Shown here piece by piece: positions 43,116 to 52,510 of a DNA stretch of 60,525 bases. Origin of the DNA: Lutibacter sp. GTDB taxonomy: Bacteria; Bacteroidota; Bacteroidia; Flavobacteriales; Flavobacteriaceae. Position 1 is the first letter of the stretch. Every line of letters starts with the position of its first letter. The translations under genes were made by a program, and so were the position numbers. Under the pieces are notes generated by a model that worked only from the letters and a program-made list of their open reading frames with translations, was not told where the DNA came from and ran no database searches. The stretch lies in the NCBI RefSeq assembly GCF_013041805.1, contig NZ_JABDRI010000035.1, positions 1-60,525 on the forward strand, given 5' to 3'.

Positions 43116-46100
43116 ATGAAAGTGAGTCCAACCTATGAAGAGTTATTGAAAAAGGTGGAATACTATGAAAAAAAGTATGAAAATAATGATTCATTTTCAG
43201 ATGAAAGTTTAAGCAATAACATTCAGGAAAAAAAGTTAAACACGTATTTAAATGCTTTTAAAGATGGTGTGTATTTATGCTCCGCTAATAAAGAGATTGA
43301 ATATTTAAATAGTGCCATGATTGCTAAAATAGGTAGGAATGCTCTTGGTGAGAAATGTTATAAAGCAATTTATAATTTAGATGAACCCTGCTCTTACTGC
43401 TATTATGATACATTAAAAGAAAAAGGAAAAACAAGCGTTGAATTAAAACTTAATAATAAAAATTATTTGGTATCATCTGTTTTATTAGAAAATGACTCAA
43501 AAATTACTATCTATACCGATATTTCAAAATTAAAACAAACTGAAGCAGATTTAAGAAAAAATCTTATTGAATTTGAAGAAATACAGCAAATTGCAAAAAT
43601 TGGAAATTGGGAGCGCAACTATATAAATGATAAAATTACTTGGTCTAATGAAATGTATAATATTTCTGAAGTTGACCCTAAATCTTTTAAACCTTCTATT
43701 CAAAATATTAATCAATTTATACATCCAGACTATATAGAAAAACACCAAAATACTTTAAAAAAGTCACTTGAAGGAAAACAGAATTACAGCATTGAATTCA
43801 AATTATTATTACCAAACGGCAAAGAAAAATGGGTTGTTCAACACGGAACACGAGCATATAATAATGAAGGTATCGCAATTCGTTCCTATGGGAATTTACA
43901 AGATATTACACTCCAAAAAAATATTGAACTTGAACTTATTCAGCTAAAAGAAAAAGCCGAAGAAAACGAACTTTATTTCCGTTCCATTTTTGATGCTCAA
44001 CCTTCTTTAATTAGTGTCACAAAAGTCTCAGATTCTACATTTACATTTGTTAATAAATCATTTGCCAAATTTACTGGATATACAAAAAAAGAACTTACTG
44101 GAAGTAATGCTCAAAATATTAATCTCATAATTAATGCTAATGATATCACAACAATAAATACCGAATTAGAGAAACGAAGAAAAGTATCTAATACTGAAAT
44201 AACTATTACCTTAAAAAATGGCTCGTTAAAAACAGTAGATATTTCGATGCGATTTTTTAAATATATGAATGAACTACATATACTAACGACAGGACAAGAC
44301 ATTACAGAACAACAAAAAGTAAAAGAAGAAGCAAAAAAATTATCAGTCGCCGTTGAACAAAGTGCAAGTTCTATTGTAATTACTGATGTTTATGGAAATA
44401 TAGAATATGTAAATCCAAAATTCACTGAGGTAACCGGATATACTTTGAAAGAAGTTTTTGGTAAAAACCCACGCATCTTAAGCTCAGGAAAACAATCAAA
44501 CGCCTATTACGAAGAAATGTGGAAGAAAATAATGGCAGGTGAAATTTGGAGAGGAGAATTCAGCAATAAAATTAAAAATGGTAATATTATTTGGGAACAA
44601 GTAAGTATTACACCTATTAAAAATGAAAAAGGTGAAATCGTCAATTTCTTAGCCGACAAAGAAGATATCACAGCTCTTAAAGAAAGCGAAGAACTACTAA
44701 AATCATTTATAAATTCTGTACCTGATATTATTTGTTATAAAGATGGAAAAGGAAAATGGTTACTTGCTAATAATGCCCGACTAGAACTTTTTGGTTTAAT
44801 CGATGTGGATTATTTTGGAAAAACTGATGCAGAATTAGCTCATTGCACAAATGTGATATACAAAGAATTGTTTTCTAGCTGTGAAATAAGTGATGAAATT
44901 GCTTGGAGGAATAAAAAAACTTCAAAAGGTATCAAAATTATTCCTTCAATAAATGGAGAACAAAAAGAATATGATTTTGTTAAAATACCAACTTTTTATA
45001 ACAACGGAACTAGAAAAGCACTTGCCATAATTGGTAGGGATATTACCGAATTAAAGAAAAAAGAGAAAGAATTAAAACTAGCTAAAAATAAAGCCGTAGA
45101 GAGTGACCGTTTAAAAACTGAATTTTTAAACAATATGTCGCACGAAATTAGAACTCCACTAAATGGTATTATAGGGTTTTCAGAAATAATTACTGAAAAT
45201 ACCAATATTTCAAATGAAAAAAGAAGAAATTATGGTGCTATTATAAAAAGTAGTGGTAACCAATTAGTAAAAGTTATTGATGATATTTTAGAAATATCAA
45301 GGCTTGGCACAAAACAAGTTAAGGCAATTCAAAATAAAGTTAATTTAAATAATGTATTACTTCATTTATTTTCAATTTTTGACATAAAGGCAAAAGAAAA
45401 CAAGGTGCCTCTTTACCTAAAAAAGGGTCTGTTAGATACTGAAAGTACTATTTATACAGATGAATCGAAGCTCATAAAAATTTTAAGTAATTTATTAGAA
45501 AACGCACTTAAATTTACTGAGGCAGGTAGTATTGAATTAGGATATATTTTAAATAAAACCACAAACCCACCACAACTAGAAATTTATGTAAAAGATACTG
45601 GAATAGGAATAAATAAAACTAATCACAAATCAATTTTTGATAGATTTTCACAAGAGGAAAAAGAAATATCTCAAAAAACAGGTGGCTTAGGACTAGGTCT
45701 GTCAATTGCAAAAGAAAATGCAGAAATATTAGGAGGAACAATTCAATTGAAATCTAAAAAAGGAAGTGGTACAACTTTCACCGTAATTATTCCATACAAA
45801 CCAATACAATCTAATACAGAAAATATTAATAGACCCACAACATCTGAGACCTTAAAAACATCGAAACCTATTATTTTAATTGCAGAAGATGAAGAAGTTA
45901 ACTATATTTTTCTTGAAACGTTACTTCACGATTCAATAAAATTAAATTGTACACTTATACACGCAAAAAATGGAATCGAAGCTGTAGAAATTTGCAAAAA
46001 CAATCCAGCTATTAACTTGGTTTTAATGGATATTAAAATGCCACAATTAAATGGTTATCAGGCTACAAAACTAATTAAAAAATTTAGGCCCAATTTACCT

Positions 46101-46241
46101 ATAGTTGCTCAAACAGCTTACTCTACCCAAAATGATATTAATACATCAAAAACTATGGGTTGTGATGATTTTATTTCAAAACCAATTCGTAAAAAAACAT
46201 TAAATGCTATTTTAACTACCTACTTAAAAGTTAAAAATTAG
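43116..46241 (+). CDS. Hybrid sensor histidine kinase with multiple PAS domains and receiver
   Basis: The protein has 1041 residues and no membrane helix, so the kinase is probably cytosolic. A short coiled N-terminus is followed by about five PAS domains (roughly 41-135, 145-275, 285-400, 405-525, 530-650). The first has three cysteines in a CYKAIYNLDEPCSYC pattern (Cys81, Cys92, Cys95). Then come HisKA with the acceptor His676 in NNMSHEIRTPLNGIIGFSE, HATPase (NLLENALKFT, DTGIGINKT, GGLGLGLSIAKENA) and a receiver with Asp972 in VLMDIKMPQLNGYQ and Lys in FISKPI. It would sense several small-molecule or redox cues and pass the phosphate to an unlinked partner. It stands alone. Confidence 0.94.
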   Translation: MKVSPTYEELLKKVEYYEKKYENNDSFSDESLSNNIQEKKLNTYLNAFKDGVYLCSANKEIEYLNSAMIAKIGRNALGEKCYKAIYNLDEPCSYCYYDTLKEKGKTSVELKLNNKNYLVSSVLLENDSKITIYTDISKLKQTEADLRKNLIEFEEIQQIAKIGNWERNYINDKITWSNEMYNISEVDPKSFKPSIQNINQFIHPDYIEKHQNTLKKSLEGKQNYSIEFKLLLPNGKEKWVVQHGTRAYNNEGIAIRSYGNLQDITLQKNIELELIQLKEKAEENELYFRSIFDAQPSLISVTKVSDSTFTFVNKSFAKFTGYTKKELTGSNAQNINLIINANDITTINTELEKRRKVSNTEITITLKNGSLKTVDISMRFFKYMNELHILTTGQDITEQQKVKEEAKKLSVAVEQSASSIVITDVYGNIEYVNPKFTEVTGYTLKEVFGKNPRILSSGKQSNAYYEEMWKKIMAGEIWRGEFSNKIKNGNIIWEQVSITPIKNEKGEIVNFLADKEDITALKESEELLKSFINSVPDIICYKDGKGKWLLANNARLELFGLIDVDYFGKTDAELAHCTNVIYKELFSSCEISDEIAWRNKKTSKGIKIIPSINGEQKEYDFVKIPTFYNNGTRKALAIIGRDITELKKKEKELKLAKNKAVESDRLKTEFLNNMSHEIRTPLNGIIGFSEIITENTNISNEKRRNYGAIIKSSGNQLVKVIDDILEISRLGTKQVKAIQNKVNLNNVLLHLFSIFDIKAKENKVPLYLKKGLLDTESTIYTDESKLIKILSNLLENALKFTEAGSIELGYILNKTTNPPQLEIYVKDTGIGINKTNHKSIFDRFSQEEKEISQKTGGLGLGLSIAKENAEILGGTIQLKSKKGSGTTFTVIIPYKPIQSNTENINRPTTSETLKTSKPIILIAEDEEVNYIFLETLLHDSIKLNCTLIHAKNGIEAVEICKNNPAINLVLMDIKMPQLNGYQATKLIKKFRPNLPIVAQTAYSTQNDINTSKTMGCDDFISKPIRKKTLNAILTTYLKVKN

Positions 46242-46373
46242 GGTAAAGTGGTTTCTATATGCTGCGCTGCGTTAAAATTTAGTTAATCCCTTTGAAGTTT
46301 CAAAGGTTAGTTATACATATTAGTAACTTTACACAATCAAAAAATTCAAATCAATTTAATTCAACGTTTTAAA

Positions 46374-46973
46374 ATGAAATTTCAGAAAGCCTCTTTTTTA
46401 CTGCTCATGTTCGTACATCTTTCTACAGTTTTATTTTCTCAACAAAGAGGAAATAGACAAAATGTACCACAACAATCACAAAGTACTGCAACGTCTGCAC
46501 AAGAAGTAAGTCCTCAAAATATGGCAGGACTCATTATGTACGATAATGAAGTTGTTATTAAAAAATTAAAAATTAAAACTGCTTCAAAAAAAACATTGGT
46601 GACCCAAGCCATTTCAAAACACAATGCTAAAATAAATGAATTAAAAACTTTTAATTTTGAAACATTTGATAAAGTAAAATTCTTTTTAGCTAAAAAAAGA
46701 AATGAAGCAATGGCAAACCGTGATTTTAGAACTATGAGAGAAGCGCAAATGCAAGCGCAAGAAATGCTAGCACCAATTAAAACAAAAGTTCGAGTTCAAA
46801 AAAACATGTTAAATGAAACATTTGAACAAGAATTATCTGAAAAACAAAATAAAACCTGGCTTAAATACCAACAAGCTGAATTAAAAAAATTAAATCCAAG
46901 AGCTCAGGAAAAACAACAAACACAAAGAAATAGTCAAGGTAGCAGGAGAGGACAAGGCAGAATGAACAACTAA
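46374..46973 (+). CDS. Secreted Gln/Arg-rich helical protein, possibly Spy-like
   Basis: The protein has 199 residues. A signal peptide (about 1-22, ending LFSQ) precedes a Gln/Ser-rich linker. A mostly helical core follows (about 50-160: MAGLIMYDNEVVIKKLKIK, TLVTQAISKHNAKINELKTF, FRTMREAQMQAQEML), then a tail rich in Gln, Arg and Gly (GSRRGQGRMNN). Charged amphipathic helices of this size recall periplasmic Spy/CpxP-type chaperones, but no LTxxQ motif is evident, so the call is weak. Monocistronic, with a strong terminator downstream shared with the opposite-strand tRNA gene. Confidence 0.6.
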   Translation: MKFQKASFLLLMFVHLSTVLFSQQRGNRQNVPQQSQSTATSAQEVSPQNMAGLIMYDNEVVIKKLKIKTASKKTLVTQAISKHNAKINELKTFNFETFDKVKFFLAKKRNEAMANRDFRTMREAQMQAQEMLAPIKTKVRVQKNMLNETFEQELSEKQNKTWLKYQQAELKKLNPRAQEKQQTQRNSQGSRRGQGRMNN

Positions 46974-46995
46974 TCTATTTTTTTAAAAGTTAATA

Positions 46996-47027
46996 AAAAA
47001 AGCCTCTCAAAATTGAGAGGCTTTTTT
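46996..47027. terminator. Bidirectional terminator between the secreted protein gene and tRNA-Leu
   Basis: The sequence AAAAAAGCCTCTCAA-AA-TTGAGAGGCTTTTTT is a long perfect hairpin with A and T tracts on both flanks. It can stop transcription from the plus-strand gene and from the minus-strand tRNA. Confidence 0.85.
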
Positions 47028-47029
47028 AG

Positions 47030-47111
47030 TGCGGGCGGGGAGACTCGAACTCCCACACCTTGCGGCACTAGATCCTAAGTCTAGCGTGTCTACCAATTCC
47101 ACCACGCCCGC
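47030..47111 (-). tRNA. tRNA-Leu (anticodon TAG)
   Basis: On the minus strand the sequence folds as a class II tRNA: acceptor arms GCGGGCG and CGCCCGC with discriminator A, a D-loop with GGTAGAC, and anticodon stem CTAGA/TCTAG holding the loop CTTAGGA with anticodon TAG. A variable arm (TGCCGCAAGGTGT) and a T-arm GGGAGTTCGAGTCTCCC complete it. The CCA end is not encoded. The gene is isolated, with a very good promoter upstream. Confidence 0.95.
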
Positions 47112-47127
47112 TTAAGAATTGTGGGTG

Positions 47128-47157
47128 CAAATATACACAATACTTTAAAATTGCAAA
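47128..47157 (-). promoter_or_regulatory. Bacteroidota-type promoter for tRNA-Leu
   Basis: On the minus strand, TTTG (47157-47154), 18 bases, then TATATTTG (47135-47128): both elements match the consensus exactly. The tRNA 5' end lies 16 bases downstream. Confidence 0.75.
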
Positions 47158-47206
47158 GCAGTTTTTCATTATTTTTTATAGATACATGTATCCGAATAAA
47201 ATTGTG

Positions 47207-47214
47207 TATTTTTG
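47207..47214 (+). promoter_or_regulatory. -7 element for the M20 dipeptidase
   Basis: TATTTTTG is an exact TAnnTTTG, 22 bases before the ATG at 47237. No clear -33 TTTG at the usual distance. Confidence 0.45.
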
Positions 47215-47236
47215 AACAAAACAAATTATAATTTTA

Positions 47237-48625
47237 ATGGAAAATATTAAATCATACGTTAGCGAACATAAAGACCGTTTTATAAACGAACTTATTGAAC
47301 TCTTAAAAATACCTTCTATTAGTGCCGATTCTGCCTATAGCCAAGATGTTTTAAATACCGCAGATGCGGTTAAAAATGCGCTTGAAAAAGCCGGTTGCGA
47401 TACTGTTGAAATTTGCGAAACTCCCGGGTATCCAATTGTTTATGGAGAAAAAACAATTGATAAAAACCTTCCCACAGTTTTAGTTTATGGGCATTATGAT
47501 GTACAACCAGCAGACCCTATTGATCTTTGGGATTCTCCCCCTTTTGAACCAGTTATTAAAACTACAACAATTCATCCTGATGGTGCCATTTTTGCACGTG
47601 GAGCTTGCGACGACAAAGGTCAAATGTATATGCACGTAAAAGCATTGGAATATATGACCAAAAATAACAATTTACCATGTAACGTAAAATTTATGGTTGA
47701 AGGTGAAGAAGAAATTGGATCGTCTAGCTTGTCATGGTTTGTTGAACGCAATCAAGACAAATTAGCCAATGATGTTATTTTAATTTCTGATACAGGCATG
47801 ATTTCAAATACTCAACCATCTATTACAACTGGTTTGCGTGGTTTAAGTTATGTTGAAGTTCAAGTTACTGGCCCAAATAGAGATTTACATTCTGGCTTAT
47901 ATGGTGGTGCCGTTGCAAATCCAATTAATATTTTATCAAAAATGATTGCTTCACTTCACGATGATAACAATCATATCACTATTCCTGGTTTTTATGATAA
48001 AGTAGAAGAACTTTCCAAAGAAGAAAGAGCTGAAATGGCAAAAGCACCTTTTTCATTAGAGAACTATAAAAAAGCACTAGACATTGAAGATGTTTATGGT
48101 GAAAAAGGCTACACAACCAACGAGCGAAATTCAATACGCCCAACTTTAGATGTAAACGGAATTTGGGGAGGTTATATTGGTGAAGGCGCCAAAACCGTAA
48201 TTGCAAGTAAAGCGTATGCAAAAATATCGATGCGATTAGTTCCTAACCAAGAAACTGAAGAAATCACTGAATTATTTACAAAGCATTTTGAAAGTATTGC
48301 ACCTAAAGGCGTTAAAGTAAAAGTTACTCCACACCACGGTGGACAAGGTTATGTAACTCCAATAGATAATATTGGCTATAAGGCCGCAAATAAAGCGTAT
48401 ACCGAGACTTTTGGTAAACCTGCAATACCTCAACGTTCAGGGGGAAGTATTCCTATTGTTGCTTTATTTGAAAAAGAATTAAAAAGTAAAACCATTTTAA
48501 TGGGATTTGGCTTAGATAGTGATGCCATTCACTCACCAAACGAACATTTTGGTATTTTTAATTACTTAAAGGGTATTGAAACAATTCCTCTATTCTACAA
48601 ATATTTTGTTGAAATGAATAAATAA
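47237..48625 (+). CDS. M20-family dipeptidase
   Basis: This cytosolic zinc peptidase has 462 residues. Metal and catalytic motifs are visible: VYGHYDVQPADP with His86 and Asp88, GACDDKGQMYMHVKALE, MVEGEEEIGSSSL with the general-base Glu, ISDTGM, and the last metal His in DAIHSPNEHFGIFNY. The dimerisation domain lies between about 195 and 345 (VQVTGPNRDLHSGLYGGAV). It belongs to the CNDP-type M20 dipeptidases, which split dipeptides such as those imported by the POT carriers in this window. It is a single gene between tRNA-Leu and a terminator hairpin. Confidence 0.93.
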   Translation: MENIKSYVSEHKDRFINELIELLKIPSISADSAYSQDVLNTADAVKNALEKAGCDTVEICETPGYPIVYGEKTIDKNLPTVLVYGHYDVQPADPIDLWDSPPFEPVIKTTTIHPDGAIFARGACDDKGQMYMHVKALEYMTKNNNLPCNVKFMVEGEEEIGSSSLSWFVERNQDKLANDVILISDTGMISNTQPSITTGLRGLSYVEVQVTGPNRDLHSGLYGGAVANPINILSKMIASLHDDNNHITIPGFYDKVEELSKEERAEMAKAPFSLENYKKALDIEDVYGEKGYTTNERNSIRPTLDVNGIWGGYIGEGAKTVIASKAYAKISMRLVPNQETEEITELFTKHFESIAPKGVKVKVTPHHGGQGYVTPIDNIGYKAANKAYTETFGKPAIPQRSGGSIPIVALFEKELKSKTILMGFGLDSDAIHSPNEHFGIFNYLKGIETIPLFYKYFVEMNK

Positions 48626-48666
48626 TATTGATTATTTTGAAATTGTTTCGAAATATTAATATTTAA

Positions 48667-48703
48667 AAAAAAGCCTGTAAATTATTAAATTACAGGCTTT
48701 TTA
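48667..48703. terminator. Bidirectional terminator between the dipeptidase and PhnA-like genes
   Basis: AAAAAGCCTGTAA and TTACAGGCTTTTT enclose a nine- to ten-base loop, with A and T tracts on either side. It serves the two convergent genes. Confidence 0.8.
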
Positions 48704-48721
48704 ATATCTTGTTTTATCTAA

Positions 48722-49300
48722 TTATAATTTCTTTACATAATCAGTAATAATTACTATTTGAGTCGGTCCAACTTTACCTTCAATATATTTTTCATTTTCT
48801 GGATCTAAAGAAATTCTTCTAACAGCAGTTCCTTGTTTAGCAACCAAACTTGAACCCTTTACTTTTAGATCTTTAATTAAAACTACTGAGTCTCCCGATT
48901 CTAATACCACTCCATTCACATCTCTATGAATTACTTTATGCTCTTCTTCAATACCTTCACCTGTAGCTTTTGCCCATTTTAAATTTTCCTCATCTAAATA
49001 GAGCATGTCCAACAAATCTTGTGGCCAACCTTCTGCACGTAAACGAGTTAACATCCTCCAAGCAACAACTTGAACTGCAGCAACTTCACTCCACATACTA
49101 TCATTTAAACAACGCCAATGATTTGCATCCACAGCATCAGGATTTTCTAATTGATTTTTACAAGTTGCACAAGTCAAAATACTACCATCAACCGTTTCAA
49201 CAGGCATTGGCGGTAGTTTATACATACTTAAATTATCTTTTGAACCACACAATTCACATGTAGAACCACTTCTTTCTTGTAATGTATTTAATATACTCAT
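48722..49300 (-). CDS. PhnA/YjdM-like zinc-ribbon protein
   Basis: The protein has 192 residues. A first cysteine pair (TCELCGSKD, residues 14-17) and a second (LTCATCKN, about 43-46) form a zinc ribbon. Next comes a helical part (WRCLNDSMWSEVAAVQVVAWRML) and the C-terminal PhnA domain (DVNGVVLESGDSVVLIKDLKVKGSS, then KVGPTQIVIITDYVKK). The PhnA name is historical: the family is widely called alkylphosphonate-utilisation protein but has no proven link to phosphonate use. E. coli YjdM is shorter, so the helical middle is extra. Single gene. Confidence 0.88.
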   Translation of the reverse strand: MSILNTLQERSGSTCELCGSKDNLSMYKLPPMPVETVDGSILTCATCKNQLENPDAVDANHWRCLNDSMWSEVAAVQVVAWRMLTRLRAEGWPQDLLDMLYLDEENLKWAKATGEGIEEEHKVIHRDVNGVVLESGDSVVLIKDLKVKGSSLVAKQGTAVRRISLDPENEKYIEGKVGPTQIVIITDYVKKL

Positions 49301-49556
49301 TTGCTATCTTTATGGTGGTAAAAATACATTAAAAAAGAGTAATCACACAATTGATAGAATCATATTAACTATAAAGTTACTTTCATTTTGGCTTTTCGCA
49401 ACAAGTCATCGTAATTGCTTTGTGATCTTTACTTCTATGCCTAAGGCAATAAAAAAATAGCTTTTAAGTTATTTAGAACATACTTTCTCTTTTAAGATTC
49501 CTTTAAGATACTATAAATAAATATTTTACGTTATTTGCAATACAAACTACTATGTT

Positions 49557-50660
49557 ATGCTTAAACAATTCTTTTGGATGTGCTCTGGCGCTGATATCGA
49601 TATTCTTCAAACAAGCTCAAAAGCTGAGCAAACTAAATATGCCGGCATAGGCGGAACTGTATTCTTTACTGCAGTTATGGCTTTCATAGCATCAACTTAT
49701 GCCCTTTTTACCGTTTTTGACAATTATTTTATAGCCATTATATTTGGATTAGTTTGGGGCTTACTAATTTTTAACTTAGACCGTTTTATTGTTTCAACGA
49801 TTAAAAAACAAGACAATAATTGGAAAGAAGTTTTACAAGCAACTCCACGAATTATTTTAGCTATCATAATTGCCGTTGTCATATCAAAACCTTTAGAAAT
49901 GAAGATTTTTGAAAAAGAAATTAATCAGGTTTTGTTAACCCAGAAAAACGATTTGACTTTGGCTAATAAAAATCAAATTGCAACTAGGTTTATCCCAGAA
50001 ATACAAACAATTCAAAACGAAATAACAGCGTTAAAACAGGAAATAGCAAAAAAAGAAGCTGAGACAAATGCATTATATGAAACATATATTTCAGAAGCGG
50101 AAGGAACGGCAGGAACAAAACTTCTTGGCAAAGGACCTGTTTACAAAGAAAAAAGAGAAAAACATGATGCTGCTTTAACCGAATTACAACAATTAAAAAT
50201 CACTAATACAGCTAAAATTTCAGAAAAAGAAAATCAACTTACAACTTTAACTACCCAACAAAAAACTGAGGAAACAATTACTCAGCCAATTATTAATGGT
50301 TTTGATGGGTTAATGGCTCGCATAAATGCCTTGAAAGAATTGCCTTGGCTCCCTTCCTTTTTTATTTTCTTACTTTTTCTAGCCATTGAAACTTCCCCAA
50401 TTTTTTCAAAATTAATAGCTCCCAAAGGTGAATATGACTATAAATTACAAGACCATGAAAATGCTGTAAAAACGTGGGTTGAACAAAAAGTACGACAAAG
50501 AGCCGCCATATTAAATACAGATACCGAATTAAATTCGGCTATTTATGAAGATATCTCTAAGGAAGAAGAACTATATAACTTTAAAAAACAAAAAGCCCGT
50601 GAAATTTTACAATTTCAAGCAGATGCTTTTTATAAAAGTCAGAAAAAAATTATTGGTTAG
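49557..50660 (+). CDS. DUF4407 family membrane protein
   Basis: The protein has 367 residues. The N-terminus FFWMCSGADIDIL and three early membrane helices (about 30-80 as a pair, with FNLDRFIVSTI after them, and 95-115) are the signature of DUF4407. A long coiled region follows (about 130-245: EIQTIQNEITALKQEIAKKEAE), then a fourth helix (WLPSFFIFLLFLAIETSPIF) and a charged C-terminal tail. Topology suggests the coiled part on the outer side of the inner membrane. Function unknown. The start ATG at 49557 is chosen because an ATG five bases earlier is out of frame. Confidence 0.88.
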   Translation: MLKQFFWMCSGADIDILQTSSKAEQTKYAGIGGTVFFTAVMAFIASTYALFTVFDNYFIAIIFGLVWGLLIFNLDRFIVSTIKKQDNNWKEVLQATPRIILAIIIAVVISKPLEMKIFEKEINQVLLTQKNDLTLANKNQIATRFIPEIQTIQNEITALKQEIAKKEAETNALYETYISEAEGTAGTKLLGKGPVYKEKREKHDAALTELQQLKITNTAKISEKENQLTTLTTQQKTEETITQPIINGFDGLMARINALKELPWLPSFFIFLLFLAIETSPIFSKLIAPKGEYDYKLQDHENAVKTWVEQKVRQRAAILNTDTELNSAIYEDISKEEELYNFKKQKAREILQFQADAFYKSQKKIIG

Positions 50661-50724
50661 AAGTATTTAATATAATTATTTATTGTTTGACGCAAAGAAA
50701 ATTAACTTCTGTAAAACAAAAAAT

Positions 50725-52359
50725 TTACGAATCAGAAATTTCACGCAAACTTTCCATTTTTTTTAACTCCATAAAACCTGTAATATCTTCAAAATGTTCT
50801 CTCACACGTTTATGACCAAACTCAAAAACTTTCTCCGCCAAACCATCGAGAAAATCTCTATCATGAGAAACCAAAATTAACGTACCGTCAAAATCTTTTA
50901 GCGCATCTTTAATTATATCCTTAGTTTTCATATCTAAATGATTTGTAGGCTCATCCAAAATTAAAAGATTTACTGGCTCTAATAATAATTTTATCATAGC
51001 TAAACGTGTTTTTTCACCTCCAGACAACACTTTTACTTTTTTGGTAATATCATCACCACTAAACATAAAAGCTCCTAACATTGCTTTAATTTTGGATCGG
51101 ATATCACCAACCGCAACTTGGTCTATTGTTTCAAAAACTGATAAAGTTTCATCTAATAGCGAAGCTTGATTTTGAGCAAAATATCCAATTTTTACATTTT
51201 GAGCCATTTCCAAGGAGCCTTCAAAATCTATTTCGCCCATAATTGCTTTTATCATTGTTGACTTACCTTCTCCATTTTTCCCCAGAAAAGCCACCTTTTC
51301 ACCTCTTTCAATTACTAAATTAGCATTTTTAAAAACAATATGCTCATTATATTTTTTTGATAAATCATTTATTACAATAGGATATTGTCCACTTCTTGGA
51401 GATGTTGGAAATTTCAACTTTAAGGCTGAATTATCTACTTCGTCAACTTCAACCAGTTTTAATTTTTCTAACATACGAACACGTGATTGAACCTGATTTG
51501 TTTTAGAATACGTTCCTTTAAAACGCTCAATAAAATCTGTATTCTCTTGAATCATCTTTTGTTGTTCTTCATATGCTTTTAACTGATGTGAACGTCTATC
51601 CTTTCTTAGTTCTAAATAATGAGAATAGGTAGCTTTATAATCATAAATTCTACCCATAGTCACTTCAATAGTTCTATTGGTTATATTGTCCACAAATGTT
51701 CTATCATGCGAAATTACAATCACTGCTTTTGCTGAGTTTATTAAAAAATCTTCCAACCACTGAACACTTTCAATATCAATATGATTTGTCGGCTCATCTA
51801 ATAAAATTAAATCGGGTTTTTGTAATAGAATTTTTGCCAACTCAATTCTCATGCGCCATCCACCTGAAAATTCAGAAGTTGAACGTGTAAAATCGTTTCG
51901 TTCAAAACCAAGACCTTTTAAAACAATTTCAACTTCAGCTTCATAATTAACTTCTTCAATAGAATAAAATAATTCGCTTAATTCTGAAACCCGTTCAATT
52001 AGTTTCATGTATGAATCGCTTTCATAATCAGTTCTTACCGTTAAAGCTTCATTAATTTCATCTATTTCAGCTTTCATTTTAAACACTTCATCAAAAGCTT
52101 TTGAAGTTTCTTCAAAAACTGTGGTATCGTCTGTAGTTAATAAATGCTGCGGTAAATAAGCAATTTTAGCATCTTTTGGAGCAGTTAAATTCCCGGAAGT
52201 TGGTTTTTTAACACCCGCAATTATTTTTAACAATGTTGATTTTCCTGCCCCATTTTTACCCATTAAAGCAATTTTATCATTTTCATTAATTGAAAATGAA
52301 ACATTATCAAACAAGGTGGTTCCTCCAAATTGAACTGCAATATTGTTAACTGTAATCAT
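50725..52359 (-). CDS. ABC-F family ATP-binding protein
   Basis: This 544-residue cytosolic protein has two ATP-binding cassettes and no membrane part. Cassette 1: Walker A GKNGAGKSTLLK, signature SGGWRMRIELAKIL, Walker B LILLDEPTNHID. Cassette 2: GKNGEGKSTMIK, LSGGEKTRLAMIKLL, LLILDEPTNHLD. Between them is the ABC-F linker (about 240-305, with RRSHQLKAYEEQQKMI and RVRMLEKL), which reaches the ribosome's tRNA sites. The type resembles YbiT/Uup-like housekeeping factors; antibiotic resistance cannot be excluded. Single gene with a TATATTTG promoter element at 52405-52412. Confidence 0.93.
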   Translation of the reverse strand: MITVNNIAVQFGGTTLFDNVSFSINENDKIALMGKNGAGKSTLLKIIAGVKKPTSGNLTAPKDAKIAYLPQHLLTTDDTTVFEETSKAFDEVFKMKAEIDEINEALTVRTDYESDSYMKLIERVSELSELFYSIEEVNYEAEVEIVLKGLGFERNDFTRSTSEFSGGWRMRIELAKILLQKPDLILLDEPTNHIDIESVQWLEDFLINSAKAVIVISHDRTFVDNITNRTIEVTMGRIYDYKATYSHYLELRKDRRSHQLKAYEEQQKMIQENTDFIERFKGTYSKTNQVQSRVRMLEKLKLVEVDEVDNSALKLKFPTSPRSGQYPIVINDLSKKYNEHIVFKNANLVIERGEKVAFLGKNGEGKSTMIKAIMGEIDFEGSLEMAQNVKIGYFAQNQASLLDETLSVFETIDQVAVGDIRSKIKAMLGAFMFSGDDITKKVKVLSGGEKTRLAMIKLLLEPVNLLILDEPTNHLDMKTKDIIKDALKDFDGTLILVSHDRDFLDGLAEKVFEFGHKRVREHFEDITGFMELKKMESLREISDS

Positions 52360-52404
52360 CTATTGAACTACTATTAAGTTTATTTAATAAATTTTAAAAT
52401 TGCG

Positions 52405-52412
52405 CAAATATA
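52405..52412 (-). promoter_or_regulatory. -7 element for the ABC-F gene
   Basis: On the minus strand it reads TATATTTG, an exact TAnnTTTG, 45 bases before the start codon at 52359. Confidence 0.4.
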
Positions 52413-52457
52413 TACTCTTTGATTGATTTCTAAACTATTAACTTAGATTTAAAACAT

Positions 52458-52490
52458 AAAAAAGCAAGAGTGTTTAGCTCTTGCTTTTTT
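52458..52490 (-). terminator. Intrinsic terminator of prfA
   Basis: Perfect 13-base arms AAAAAAGCAAGAG and CTCTTGCTTTTTT enclose a seven-base loop, 20 bases after the prfA stop. Confidence 0.82.
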
Positions 52491-52510
52491 AAAAATTAAG
52501 AATGGGTTAT

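Noticed and set aside
47979-48221. Minus-strand open frame inside the M20 dipeptidase
   Set aside because: It is the shadow of a confident gene and has no start context or recognisable domain.
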